64,000 nt of DNA. It comes from Chloroflexota bacterium (lineage in GTDB: Bacteria; Chloroflexota; Anaerolineae; Anaerolineales; Villigracilaceae). Positions within the stretch are counted from its first letter, which is position 1. Every line of letters starts with the position of its first letter. The notes under the pieces were generated by a model, which ran no database searches, had not been told where the DNA came from, and saw only the letters and a program-made list of their open reading frames with translations. The translations under genes and the position numbers were made by a program. Shown here piece by piece: positions 36,107 to 43,897 of the stretch. The stretch is taken from the NCBI GenBank assembly GCA_013112685.1, contig JABFGC010000002.1:1064902-1128901 (forward strand). The letters run 5' to 3'.

Positions 36107-36520
36107 ATGACTCACATTATTACAAGCCTGTGCGTGCGCGACCGTGGCTGCATCGAAGTCTGCCCCGTGGAATGCATCATTCCAGGCAATCCTGTGAATG
36201 AATTTCCGCTCGTCTACATTGACCCGGATACCTGCATTGACTGCGGCGCATGTGTCCCTGAATGTCCTTATTCCGCCATCTTCCCTGAAGATGAAGTGCC
36301 CTCGGCATACACCGCCAAGGGCGGCGAGTACATCAACAAACTCGGTCTCACCGGTCACTTCGAGGGCACCAATCATCATGGCAAACCGATCGTCCTCGAG
36401 ACCACCCGGCAGTTGACGGCTGGCGAAGTTGTAGACCTTACCCCGGATACCCAACTCAACTACGACTTCTTCAAGAGCGGTCCCGGCTATTCCGCGAAGG
36501 ATAGCGACACCGGCATGTAA
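36107..36520 (+). CDS. Ferredoxin, 7Fe/8Fe type
   Basis: The 137-residue protein has two cluster motifs: a first with Cys9, Cys15, Cys19 and CPVECI, and a second, CIDCGACVPECP. The spacing of the first resembles the 3Fe-4S/4Fe-4S ferredoxins of thermophiles and actinobacteria, so a 7Fe form is likely. A C-terminal extension of about 55 residues follows. It is a soluble electron carrier. AAGGAG precedes the ATG at 36107. It has its own promoter and a shared terminator. Confidence 0.9.
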   Translation: MTHIITSLCVRDRGCIEVCPVECIIPGNPVNEFPLVYIDPDTCIDCGACVPECPYSAIFPEDEVPSAYTAKGGEYINKLGLTGHFEGTNHHGKPIVLETTRQLTAGEVVDLTPDTQLNYDFFKSGPGYSAKDSDTGM

Positions 36521-36535
36521 ATAAATGTTCGAGCG

Positions 36536-36568
36536 AAAAAGGTCAGGCGAACCCGTCTGACCTTTTTG
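36536..36568. terminator. Bidirectional terminator between ferredoxin and rodA-pbpA
   Basis: AAAAAGGTCAG and CTGACCTTTTT are perfect 11-bp arms around a 10-nt loop, with A and T tracts on both sides, serving the convergent genes. Confidence 0.85.
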
Positions 36569-36575
36569 ATTCCAG

Positions 36576-38996
36576 TTATTGGTTTAGCGCAACGTTCAAA
36601 AGTTTTTCCCCAATGATCTCCGCCAGGTGCGGGTTGTTTTCCTCCAGGGCGATCACCAGCGCAAGCGGCGCTCCCCGCCAATCCGGCAGGGGTCCCCGCC
36701 AGCAGCCAGGTGATGAGCGCTTCATCTCTGCTTGCCTGACCGACGTAGCTCCAGTAGGGCATCCCTTCGTGGATTAAAGGACACCGCCGCTTCATCCGCC
36801 GCCTCAGGCTGGGTCACCTCTCTGGGCTGACCCAACGCTGGAAGCACCACCCATCCCTGTTCGCGCGTGTTGACCGCGGTTGCAATTCTCGGCGCAGGCG
36901 CAACTCCATGATTGCTCAAAACGGCGGCGGCGAGACTGACCTGCAATGGGCTGACATTTAAATTGCCTGCGTTTCCCTGCGCGTCGAATGAAACAGGCAT
37001 ATTGATCGCGGGCGCTTCGTAGAATCCCAGTCTTTCGTATAACTGATCGAGTTTGGTTGCGCCTGGTTCGCCTTCTCCGAACTCTGCAAGAACCAGCGGT
37101 TGGATCGCCGTCCCGATTGGGTAAAGTCCCTGCGTGGCGCGGTTGAGCAGGGGGGCGTTTTCATCGCGCACGAGGGCTTGTCCTATTTCATCCAGTTCAT
37201 TTGGGTCAAACGTGGGGTGAGACGCCATGACGATGATTTCGCCCGTTTGTGCGTTCATGAGGATTATCGCACCACGGTGACTGCCCAGCAGGCGGTCGGC
37301 TTCGGCTTGGAGGGTAAGGTCAATGCTGAGGCGGATGTCCAGCCCCGGGGGAGGGGTTCCGTAAATCAATTGATTCCACAAAACGAGACTGGTCGGGTTT
37401 CCCTGCAAACCGCGCAGGTAGTCGTCGAGGCTGGCTTCAACCCCAGCCTGTCCGTAAACCGGATGCGTGTAGCCAATTACCGGAGCCAGGTCGGGATATT
37501 TATAAACTCGCAAGTATGAACCGCTTTGCCCTTCCGTCACGTTGATGGGACGGTTGTTTTTGTCCAATATCTGACCACGCGGGACGTAGCGGTCGGCGAT
37601 GGCGCGGCGCGGGTTGTCGGTGCGGCTCAGCAGGTCGGGTCCCGCGCACGATTGCCCACCAGGCTGTGGTCAGGGCGCAGGCGGCGAATCCCAGAGCGAG
37701 CGCGCCGCCGAGCATGGAGTAGGGTCTGGGGTCGCGCAGTTCGGCGGGTTCGTTTTCCTCGGAATTGCTGATGGCGAGCAGAAGGAACAGGGCGATGAAC
37801 GAGGTCAGCAGGGGAGGAGCCGCCGTACGAAACGAACGGCAGGGTCACGCCGGTGAGCGGCGGCAGGCGCACGTTGCCGCCGATAATGAGCAGGCTTTGA
37901 ATGCCGATATACGTCACGATGCCCGCGGCGAGATAGCGTTTGAACCGGTCGCGGCGCGCAGAGAGGCGATCAAGCCTCGGGCGACGATCACCCAAATGAT
38001 GGCGATCAACCCCAGGGTCCCGATCAGACCCGTCTCTTCCGCAATGGCGGCGTAGATAAAATCCGAAATTGCAACCGGAACCAACAACGGACTCCCGATC
38101 CCCAATCCTCTTCCAATCGTCCCGCCGTTTGCCACCGCTAGCAGCGATTGGACGATCTGGTAGGAATTGCCGGTGGGGTCGTCCCATGGATTGAGCCAGC
38201 CGACGATGCGGATGTGAATGATGTCTATCAGGTAGTACCCGAAGAGGAGCGCCAATACAAGCAAACCGACAGCCGAGAGAAGAATTCGCCGCCTGCCGGT
38301 TGCGATGAAAATCATGATGGTGAAGATGGAAATGAAAATGGATGCCGTGCCGAGGTCGCGCTGGACGATGAGGAGCAGCAACGCCAGTCCGGTGAGCGCA
38401 AGCGTTGGGACGAGCAGCGGGAACGAAAGCAGGCGGATGCTGGCGCGGTCGGCGAGATAAGCGGAGAGATAGATGACCAGCAAGACCTTGAGTGCTTCGG
38501 AAGGCTGGAAGTACACGCCGCAGCAGCCCAGCCAGAGTTGCGGTCCCACCCCGAGCGGATTTGTGCCGAAGATCAAGGTCAGCGCGGTGATGAGAAGACC
38601 GCCGCTCAGGATCAGGTATTTGTAGCGGCGCAAAAAAAGGAAATTTGGAACGAAGCGCAAGGCAAGGACGAAAACGAGCACGCTGACGCCAAGCCAGATG
38701 GTCTGGCGCACGCCGAAGGCTTCATCCAGCCGCCAGATGGTCAGCACGCCCCAACCGCTCAACAACGACGCGGCAGGCAGGATGTACGGGTCGCGTTCGG
38801 GCAAATATCTGACGGTGGCGCGATGCGCGAAAATCGTGAACAGCCCCCAGCCGAAGTAGCCGATCCAATGCGCCAGCCTGTAATCCACTTCCCAGGAGCG
38901 TTCCCGCACTGCCGGGGCAAGGGTGAGAATCACGGATTGGATAAACAGGAACAGCGCCGCCCACTGGATCAGGCGGCTTTGAGTCTGATCGTTCAT
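36576..38996 (-). pseudogene. RodA (SEDS)-PbpA fusion with degenerate transpeptidase, five frameshifts
   Basis: After correction this is one polypeptide of about 805 residues. Residues about 1-385 are a SEDS glycosyltransferase with ten membrane helices, the expected Asp in ISDFIYAAIAEETGLIG, and GVTLPFVSYGGSS. No stop follows; the chain continues through AISNSEENEPAELRDPRPYS into the membrane helix and PbpA-type part (VPRGQILDKNNRP onward). The serine motif SxxK is replaced by TAIQ in LYPIGTAIQPLV (37100-37111), and no KTG is found near YWSYVGQAS. Indels are at 36694-36697, 36776-36778, 37641-37643, 37811-37814 and about 37953. The junction between the domains is in a single frame. It is last in a minus-strand operon with the FHA proteins. 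Confidence 0.82.
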
Positions 38997-39044
38997 TTGT
39001 AATGACGCTTCATCATGGAGGAGTTTGGCGGCGGTTGGGGACGG

Positions 39045-39910
39045 CTATTTGTAATATTTCCCAACCAGCGGGCGGAGTTTTTCGAGCGTTTCCGCAGGGA
39101 TGACCTTTGGGTCGGTGATCAATGCGGTGGATAGGGCGCTATCGCAATTGCAAGCACGCTCCGGTTGGATGTTCCGCACCAGGCTGCGGATGGCTTCCTG
39201 GGCGATTTCGGTGTTCTTGTTGAGCGTCTGGATGACCATTTCCACGGTCACCGGCGATTCGGTCACGTGCCACACGTCATAGTCGGTGACGTGCGCCATG
39301 ATCGCATAGCACATCTCCGCTTCGCGGGCGAGGAACGCCTCCGGCGAGGCGGTCATGCCAATAATGGACATGCCCCAACTGCGGTAGGTGTGCGATTCGG
39401 CTTTGGTCGAAAAACGCGGGACCTTCAATTGTGATGAAGTTCCCGCCGCGATGCGCCGCCGCCCCGGTCGCGCGGACAGCCGCCTCCAACTGCGCGGAAA
39501 GGTCGCCGCAAAATGGGGCCCGCCACGCTGACGTGCGCGACCAATCCCTCGCCGAAGAACGTGCGCGCGCGGTTGCGGGTGAAATCGAAGAGGTTATCGG
39601 GGATGACGATGTGTCCGGGCGCGTAATCCTCGCGCAGGGAGCCGCAGGCGCTGATGCTGATAATCCGTTCCACGCCCAGCGACTTCAACGCATAGATGTT
39701 CGCGCGATACGGCACTTCCGTAGGGGTGATGTGATGTCCGATTCCGTGCCGCGCAAGGAAGGCGATGCGTTTTCCCTCCAGCGTTCCAACCGTGATGGGC
39801 GCGCTCGGTTTTCCGAACGGGGTGTCGAGCGCGACGGTTTCGGTCGCCTCGAGTCCCTTCATGTGGTACAAACCCGACCCGCCAATGACGGCAATGCCAG
39901 CCTTGTTCAT
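39045..39910 (-). pseudogene. mtnP: S-methyl-5'-thioadenosine phosphorylase, two frameshifts
   Basis: The corrected 287-residue protein shows the phosphorylase motifs IAVIGGSGLYHMKGLE, FLARHGIGHHITPTEVPYRANI (phosphate and base site), ISACGSLREDY, and GNFITIEGP with RFSTKAESHTYRSWG and IGMTASPEAFLAREAEMCY. Extra bases at 39515-39518 and 39418-39420 break it. It cleaves methylthioadenosine to adenine and a ribose phosphate for methionine salvage. It stands between fhaB-like and rodA-pbpA genes, which is not its usual context, and overlaps the FhaB-like gene by 4 bp. Confidence 0.9.
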
Positions 39911-40377
39911 GACTTCTTTTTCTCCAGTTTTTGAGTTGGTTCGATGATTACGTTTTCGGAAAGACTGATGCTCAGCCGCGTGGCGCCGCACCGAATCTCA
40001 TCGCCGGAGGTGATGACGGTCGGCATGGTGATGACGGCTTCATTCAACAATGTCCCATTGGTCGAAGCCAGGTCCTCAAGCCACCATTGACCGTGATGGT
40101 AGACCAACTGTGCGTGGCGGGCGGAGACGGTGTCGTCCACGAGCGGGACGTCGCACCCCGGATCGCGTCCCAGGGTGATTTCAGGCTGGGCGAAATGTTT
40201 CAGGGTAGCGCCGCCTCCCTGCCGGACCATGATGCTGATCCCCGGAACCCGGCGGTTGGCAAGCGTGTAACTTTGCCGCTGAACCTCCCGGTACAAATAA
40301 TACAGAATCCACCCAAGAAAACCGTATAGAGCCAGGGCGGTGACGAACCGCAAAGCCAATACGATGGGTCCGCTCAT
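39907..40377 (-). CDS. FhaB-like FHA-domain membrane protein
   Basis: The 156-residue protein has one membrane helix (about residues 8-28) and a C-terminal FHA domain: ITLGRDPGCDVPLVDDTVSA, RHAQLVYHHGQWWLED, STNGTLLN. The Arg, Ser and Asn residues that read phosphothreonine are all present. This is the layout of actinobacterial FhaB/FipA, which docks phosphorylated partners of the divisome. It overlaps mtnP and the FhaA-like gene by 4 bp each. Confidence 0.88.
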   Translation of the reverse strand: MSGPIVLALRFVTALALYGFLGWILYYLYREVQRQSYTLANRRVPGISIMVRQGGGATLKHFAQPEITLGRDPGCDVPLVDDTVSARHAQLVYHHGQWWLEDLASTNGTLLNEAVITMPTVITSGDEIRCGATRLSISLSENVIIEPTQKLEKKKS

Positions 40378-41192
40378 TTCTTGTTTAATTTTGCTGTGGA
40401 ATGTTCTTTGAGGACGGCGGTCGGGCGTTCCGAGGCGCTGTTCGACAATGGATTGGTGTCCTTCAGGTCCGAGCGCGGAGGCGGGTTATCCTGCCCGAAA
40501 ATAAGCGCCACGCCCGCCAGCGAAATGACATCCCCCGGGTACAGCACGCTCTGGCTGGTGCGCTGTCCATTGACGAACGTCCCGCCGGTCGAATTCAGGT
40601 CGAAGACAACGTAACGCCCCTTGATGGCGCGCAGTTGTGCATGGTTGCGGGATACGCGCGGGTCGTCAATCGTCAGTTGATTATCCAGCCTTCTGCCGAT
40701 GTTGATGACGGACAGGGTAAGCGGAAAGACCTTGACCCCCTCCACGATCAGGAATGCGTTTTCCGGTATGGCTTCGCTTTCGCTCAGGTTGCCGGTATCC
40801 AAGGGGGTTGCATTTGTCTCTGACATAGAATCTATCCGATGAGATGCCACAATTTCCGCATCGTTGGGTTGAATCCGCTCGTCTGAAGATACGGAGATGG
40901 TGGGGGACATTGTAAACCGAAGTCCCGCCTCCTGCGCAACGGTCGTAATCGAACGCAACAGAATTGCAAGTATTTTCTGGTCCTGCCATTCCATGGCAGT
41001 GACCGGGTGCATGATCAGGGTGTAAACGTCCGGCGCAGTCGAAACGTCGTTTTGCGCCGCCAGGGAATTCTGCTGAATGACCGCCGCAAGTTTTTGGATG
41101 ATGATATCTTCCACTTTCCTGCCCGGCAATGCGTTCAGCAAATCCACCTCGATCAGGTTTTGGAGACGAGCCTCGATCTCTTGTAAATTCAT
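40374..41192 (-). CDS. FhaA-like protein (DUF3662 plus FHA domain)
   Basis: The 272-residue protein has an N-terminal part resembling the FhaA_N/DUF3662 domain (EIEARLQNLIEVDLLNALPG onward), an acidic linker and an FHA domain at about 155-235: INIGRRLDNQLTIDDPRVSR, NHAQLRAIKGRYVVFDL, STGGTFVNGQ. In mycobacteria FhaA binds phosphorylated partners and restrains peptidoglycan precursor synthesis. The tail is Ser/Pro-rich. No kinase gene lies in the window. Confidence 0.88.
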   Translation of the reverse strand: MNLQEIEARLQNLIEVDLLNALPGRKVEDIIIQKLAAVIQQNSLAAQNDVSTAPDVYTLIMHPVTAMEWQDQKILAILLRSITTVAQEAGLRFTMSPTISVSSDERIQPNDAEIVASHRIDSMSETNATPLDTGNLSESEAIPENAFLIVEGVKVFPLTLSVINIGRRLDNQLTIDDPRVSRNHAQLRAIKGRYVVFDLNSTGGTFVNGQRTSQSVLYPGDVISLAGVALIFGQDNPPPRSDLKDTNPLSNSASERPTAVLKEHSTAKLNKK

Positions 41193-41372
41193 ACAAATAC
41201 TCTGGAGGAATTATAGGGTGTGCATGACATTTCCGCAAGTCCGACCAAGGTCAGGTGCGTGGTCTTTGAAGAGCTGGAAAGACCGCTTCCAAAACCGTCG
41301 GAGGCGCGAATCTTGTCAAGCGGCTTGCAAAAGCCGTAAAGTCGGATGTGCGAAGCGCGAGGAGAGGAATTT

Positions 41373-41957
41373 CTAAAGGGGATTGTTACAGTTCGGACAG
41401 GTCGTTTCGTCCGCTTTCACCACGTAGCCGCAGTTCTTGCAGGTGACGGGCTGAGCCTTGCCGAGCGGAGCGCCGCAGGCGATGCAGGAGGGCTCGCCGA
41501 CCGGGTTCGCCACGTGGCAATATTCACAGGTTGTGCGTCTCAGATTTTCCGAGAGTTCTGCCGAAGCCCCCGCGGCGCGCGCCGCCTGTGAAATCACCTG
41601 CCACACACGCTCTCGCAGACTGAGGTTTTCGATGTCCTGGGCGATATCGTCGAGTCTTCCCAGCAGGCTGAAGGGATTCTTCAACGCCGCCAGCGCGCTC
41701 ACTCCCAGGCTTGCCGCGACACCCATCCACGCTTGCTGACCCAGCTCGATCATGATGCCCTCCTCAAGAGTCTGAATCGTGACGGTCATGGCGGTCTGCC
41801 CGCCGGACATCGCATCGGGGCGGGTGCTCACCTGCACGATCATCCTGTCGCTTTGCCCTATGGTTTGTGCGCGAAAGTTCCCCTGGTTGAATTCACCGAG
41901 CAACGCCTGGGCAATATCCACCGGCTTGAGTTTCCCGTGAAAGATTCTTCGTTCCAT
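41373..41957 (-). CDS. Zinc-ribbon protein of the FHA locus
   Basis: The 194-residue protein begins RRIFHGKLKPVDIAQALLGEF, which resembles the start of FhaA_N domains, then has a hydrophobic middle (about 85-105) and two zinc ribbons at the end: CEYC...CIAC and CKNC...CPNC. Function is unknown; it may be an FhaA-type partner with zinc ribbons in place of FHA. A minus-strand TATAAT lies 7 nt before the ATG. A 180-bp gap separates it from the FhaA-like gene. Confidence 0.7.
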   Translation of the reverse strand: MERRIFHGKLKPVDIAQALLGEFNQGNFRAQTIGQSDRMIVQVSTRPDAMSGGQTAMTVTIQTLEEGIMIELGQQAWMGVAASLGVSALAALKNPFSLLGRLDDIAQDIENLSLRERVWQVISQAARAAGASAELSENLRRTTCEYCHVANPVGEPSCIACGAPLGKAQPVTCKNCGYVVKADETTCPNCNNPL

Positions 41958-41964
41958 GAACTCG

Positions 41965-41972
41965 ATTATAAT
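41965..41972. promoter_or_regulatory. Overlapping divergent -10 boxes
   Basis: The 8-mer ATTATAAT contains a -10 for both strands: 41965-41970 for the zinc-ribbon gene (7 nt from its ATG at 41957) and 41967-41972 for the SH3 gene at 42007. Confidence 0.5.
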
Positions 41973-42006
41973 CGCGTTTGCGATTCTCCTTGGAAAATAC
42001 TACGAA

Positions 42007-42615
42007 ATGAAGCGAACCTGGTTTCACTCTCTCACTTTCTTACTGTTTGTCGGCGTTTCCCTCTCCCAGACTTTTACCGCATCCACCCGGACCGTTGTGC
42101 TGGCTCAACAGCCCACAGAATCAGCTTCCCCCCAGGCTGGAACCGGGATGTTCATCACCGTGGTCACCGATGAACCGCAAATCAACGTCCGCATGGGTCC
42201 AAGTTCCACTGTGTATCCGATTGTGGGGGTCCTGTTGACGGGCGCGACCGCTCCGGCATTGGGCAGGTCGCAGGGCGGCGATTGGATTCAGATTGCGTTC
42301 CCCACCGCTCCCGGCGGAGTGGGCTGGGTCTATTCCCCCCTTGTGCAAGTTTCTCCCGGCACGCTCCCGATTGTCGCTCCGCCGCCGACCCCTGTGCCGC
42401 CTGCAACCGCAACCATTGACCCAACTCTCGCCGCGCAGTTCATCGTCGAACCGACGAGCACGCGCCTGCCCACCTTCACTCCGCCGCCTTCCATCACGCT
42501 TCCATCTTATGATCAACCGTCTGCATCGAAAGATTCCGTGCCGCTGGCAGCCGTCATTATTGCATTTGGTACTCTTGGGCTGATCGGGTTCCTGCTCTCG
42601 CTTTTCAGACGTTAA
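42007..42615 (+). CDS. SH3-domain membrane protein, copy 1
   Basis: The 202-residue protein has an N-terminal membrane/signal helix, a bacterial SH3 domain (PQINVRMGPSSTVYPIVGVL, then GDWIQIAFP, GGVGWVYSPLVQV), a Pro/Thr-rich linker and a C-terminal membrane helix (about 180-200) ending RR. SH3b domains bind cell-wall peptides or similar polymers outside the cell. It is followed 4 bp later by a paralogue. The ATG at 42007 is used because it opens the signal helix. Confidence 0.85.
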   Translation: MKRTWFHSLTFLLFVGVSLSQTFTASTRTVVLAQQPTESASPQAGTGMFITVVTDEPQINVRMGPSSTVYPIVGVLLTGATAPALGRSQGGDWIQIAFPTAPGGVGWVYSPLVQVSPGTLPIVAPPPTPVPPATATIDPTLAAQFIVEPTSTRLPTFTPPPSITLPSYDQPSASKDSVPLAAVIIAFGTLGLIGFLLSLFRR

Positions 42616-42619
42616 TTCG

Positions 42620-43237
42620 ATGAACGCGTTCAGGCTCAGGCTGGTTCTTTTTTTTCTTTTAATCGTTTTCGGTTTGGGGTTTGTTATCCAATTCCCTGCG
42701 TTTTCCATCGCTCATGCTCAGCAGCCCACCGGTTCCGTCCCTACGGTTACAGGTACGCCAACCGGGATGATCGTAAGAGTCAACCTCGATCTTGAAGTGA
42801 TCAATGTTTACTCCGGTCCAAGTAATTATCTCTACCCTGCGGTGGGAGTTCTGCTGAAAGGGCAGCAAATTCCCGCTTTGGGAATATCGGAGGACGGCGA
42901 TTGGATTCAAGTCTACTATCCCGGCGTACCCGGCGCGGCGGCATGGGTGTATGGTCCTTATGTGACGATCATCAAAACGGGACGCCTGCCTGTCCTCCCC
43001 GCGCCCGAAACGCCCACGCCCGCCTCGACCCCAACGCTGGATCCGACTCTCGCCGCGGCTTTCATTGACCCGGTAACGCCAACCCGCCTGCCGACCTTTA
43101 CCCCGCCCGCGGAACTGGTCGTTCCAACCTTCCTCCCGGAAGCCGCGGTCAATCGCGTGCCGATGGGGTTGTTGATTTTCGGTTTGGGGTTTATCGGGCT
43201 GTTTGGAACGCTGATCTCCTTCCTGCGCGGACGGTAA
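42620..43237 (+). CDS. SH3-domain membrane protein, copy 2
   Basis: The 205-residue protein repeats the plan of its neighbour: N-terminal helix, SH3b domain (VINVYSGPSNYLYPAVGVLL, GDWIQVYYPG, AAWVYGPYVTI), linker with DPTLAAAF and TRLPTFTPP also found in copy 1, and a C-terminal helix. A tandem duplication is evident. Co-transcription with copy 1 is very likely. Confidence 0.85.
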   Translation: MNAFRLRLVLFFLLIVFGLGFVIQFPAFSIAHAQQPTGSVPTVTGTPTGMIVRVNLDLEVINVYSGPSNYLYPAVGVLLKGQQIPALGISEDGDWIQVYYPGVPGAAAWVYGPYVTIIKTGRLPVLPAPETPTPASTPTLDPTLAAAFIDPVTPTRLPTFTPPAELVVPTFLPEAAVNRVPMGLLIFGLGFIGLFGTLISFLRGR

Positions 43238-43241
43238 TCAA

Positions 43242-43273
43242 AAACGGACAGCCCAAACCTGGACTGTCCGTTT
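43242..43273. terminator. Bidirectional terminator between the SH3 genes and the Fe-S carrier gene
   Basis: Perfect 10-bp arms AAACGGACAG and CTGTCCGTTT with a 12-nt loop lie between convergent genes. Confidence 0.8.
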
Positions 43274-43288
43274 CGTTTGAACGATAGG

Positions 43289-43706
43289 TTAGTTGTGGCA
43301 TCCGCAGGAACCGCCGCCACACCCGCGACCGCCTTCCCCGCCGCCGGAGCCGCAGGCGCACGCTTCGCGCCCCTCGCTGTGACTGTGCGCTTTGGAGTAT
43401 GGGCTGTTGACCGCGAAGCCAGCGCCAAGCTTCGGGGTCGTTCACAAAATCAACGGTGGCGTCGCGCAGGTAGTCAATCGAGACCTCGTCCACAACCACC
43501 TTGATCCCGTCGCTTTCAAAGGTCATATCCTGGTCGCGGATGTTGTTATCGAGAGCCATGCCAAAGTTCACCCCACAGCACCCGCCTCCCGCAACGTAGA
43601 CGCGCAGGGCGTATCCTTCCAGATTCCGTTCGGTCAAAATATCCTTGATCGCCCTGGAAGCGGCGGGGGTGAGGGTAAGCAATTGGGTATTGATTTCCTG
43701 GAGCAT
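43289..43706 (-). pseudogene. A-type iron-sulfur carrier (HesB/ErpA family), one frameshift
   Basis: The corrected 138-residue protein starts LTLTPAASRAIKDILTERN and shows LRVYVAGGGCCGVNFGMALD and a GAGFAVNSPYSK-type strand. One extra G in 43434-43437 breaks it. The usual C-terminal CGCG is replaced by a Gly/Cys-rich tail with CACGSGGG, GCGGGSCGCHN and six cysteines. A-type carriers hand 2Fe-2S or 4Fe-4S clusters to apoproteins. The tail is longer than typical. RBS AAGGAG precedes the ATG. Confidence 0.85.
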
Positions 43707-43808
43707 TTGTCTTCTCCTTGGTTATTTGTGTAATGTTGGTGAATGTTATCAGGTTTGGAAAGGCTTGTCAACTTTGGCGGCCTGGGAACCTGATCCGCGC
43801 TCACTTTC

Positions 43809-43837
43809 TTGACACAAACCCTTTGCGCCTGTAAAAT
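43809..43837 (+). promoter_or_regulatory. Sigma-70-type promoter of hppA
   Basis: TTGACA at 43809-43814, a 17-bp spacer and TAAAAT at 43832-43837. AGGAGG lies 12 nt before the ATG at 43898. Confidence 0.7.
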
Positions 43838-43897
43838 CCCTCTGCTTAAAAGGCGAAAGCCTTTATTTTTTCATCTCCATAGGAGGAGTCACCTTTC

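Noticed and set aside
35765..36108. Two Arg-rich minus-strand open frames over the sod-ferredoxin gap
   Set aside because: They share VARLKNKQ only because both read the 22-bp direct repeat. No ribosome binding site or family is seen.
36576..38996. RodA and PbpA as two separate genes
   Set aside because: Between the flanking indels (37811-37814 and 37641-37643) the coding frame is continuous with no stop, and reads as the last RodA helix followed by the PbpA helix.
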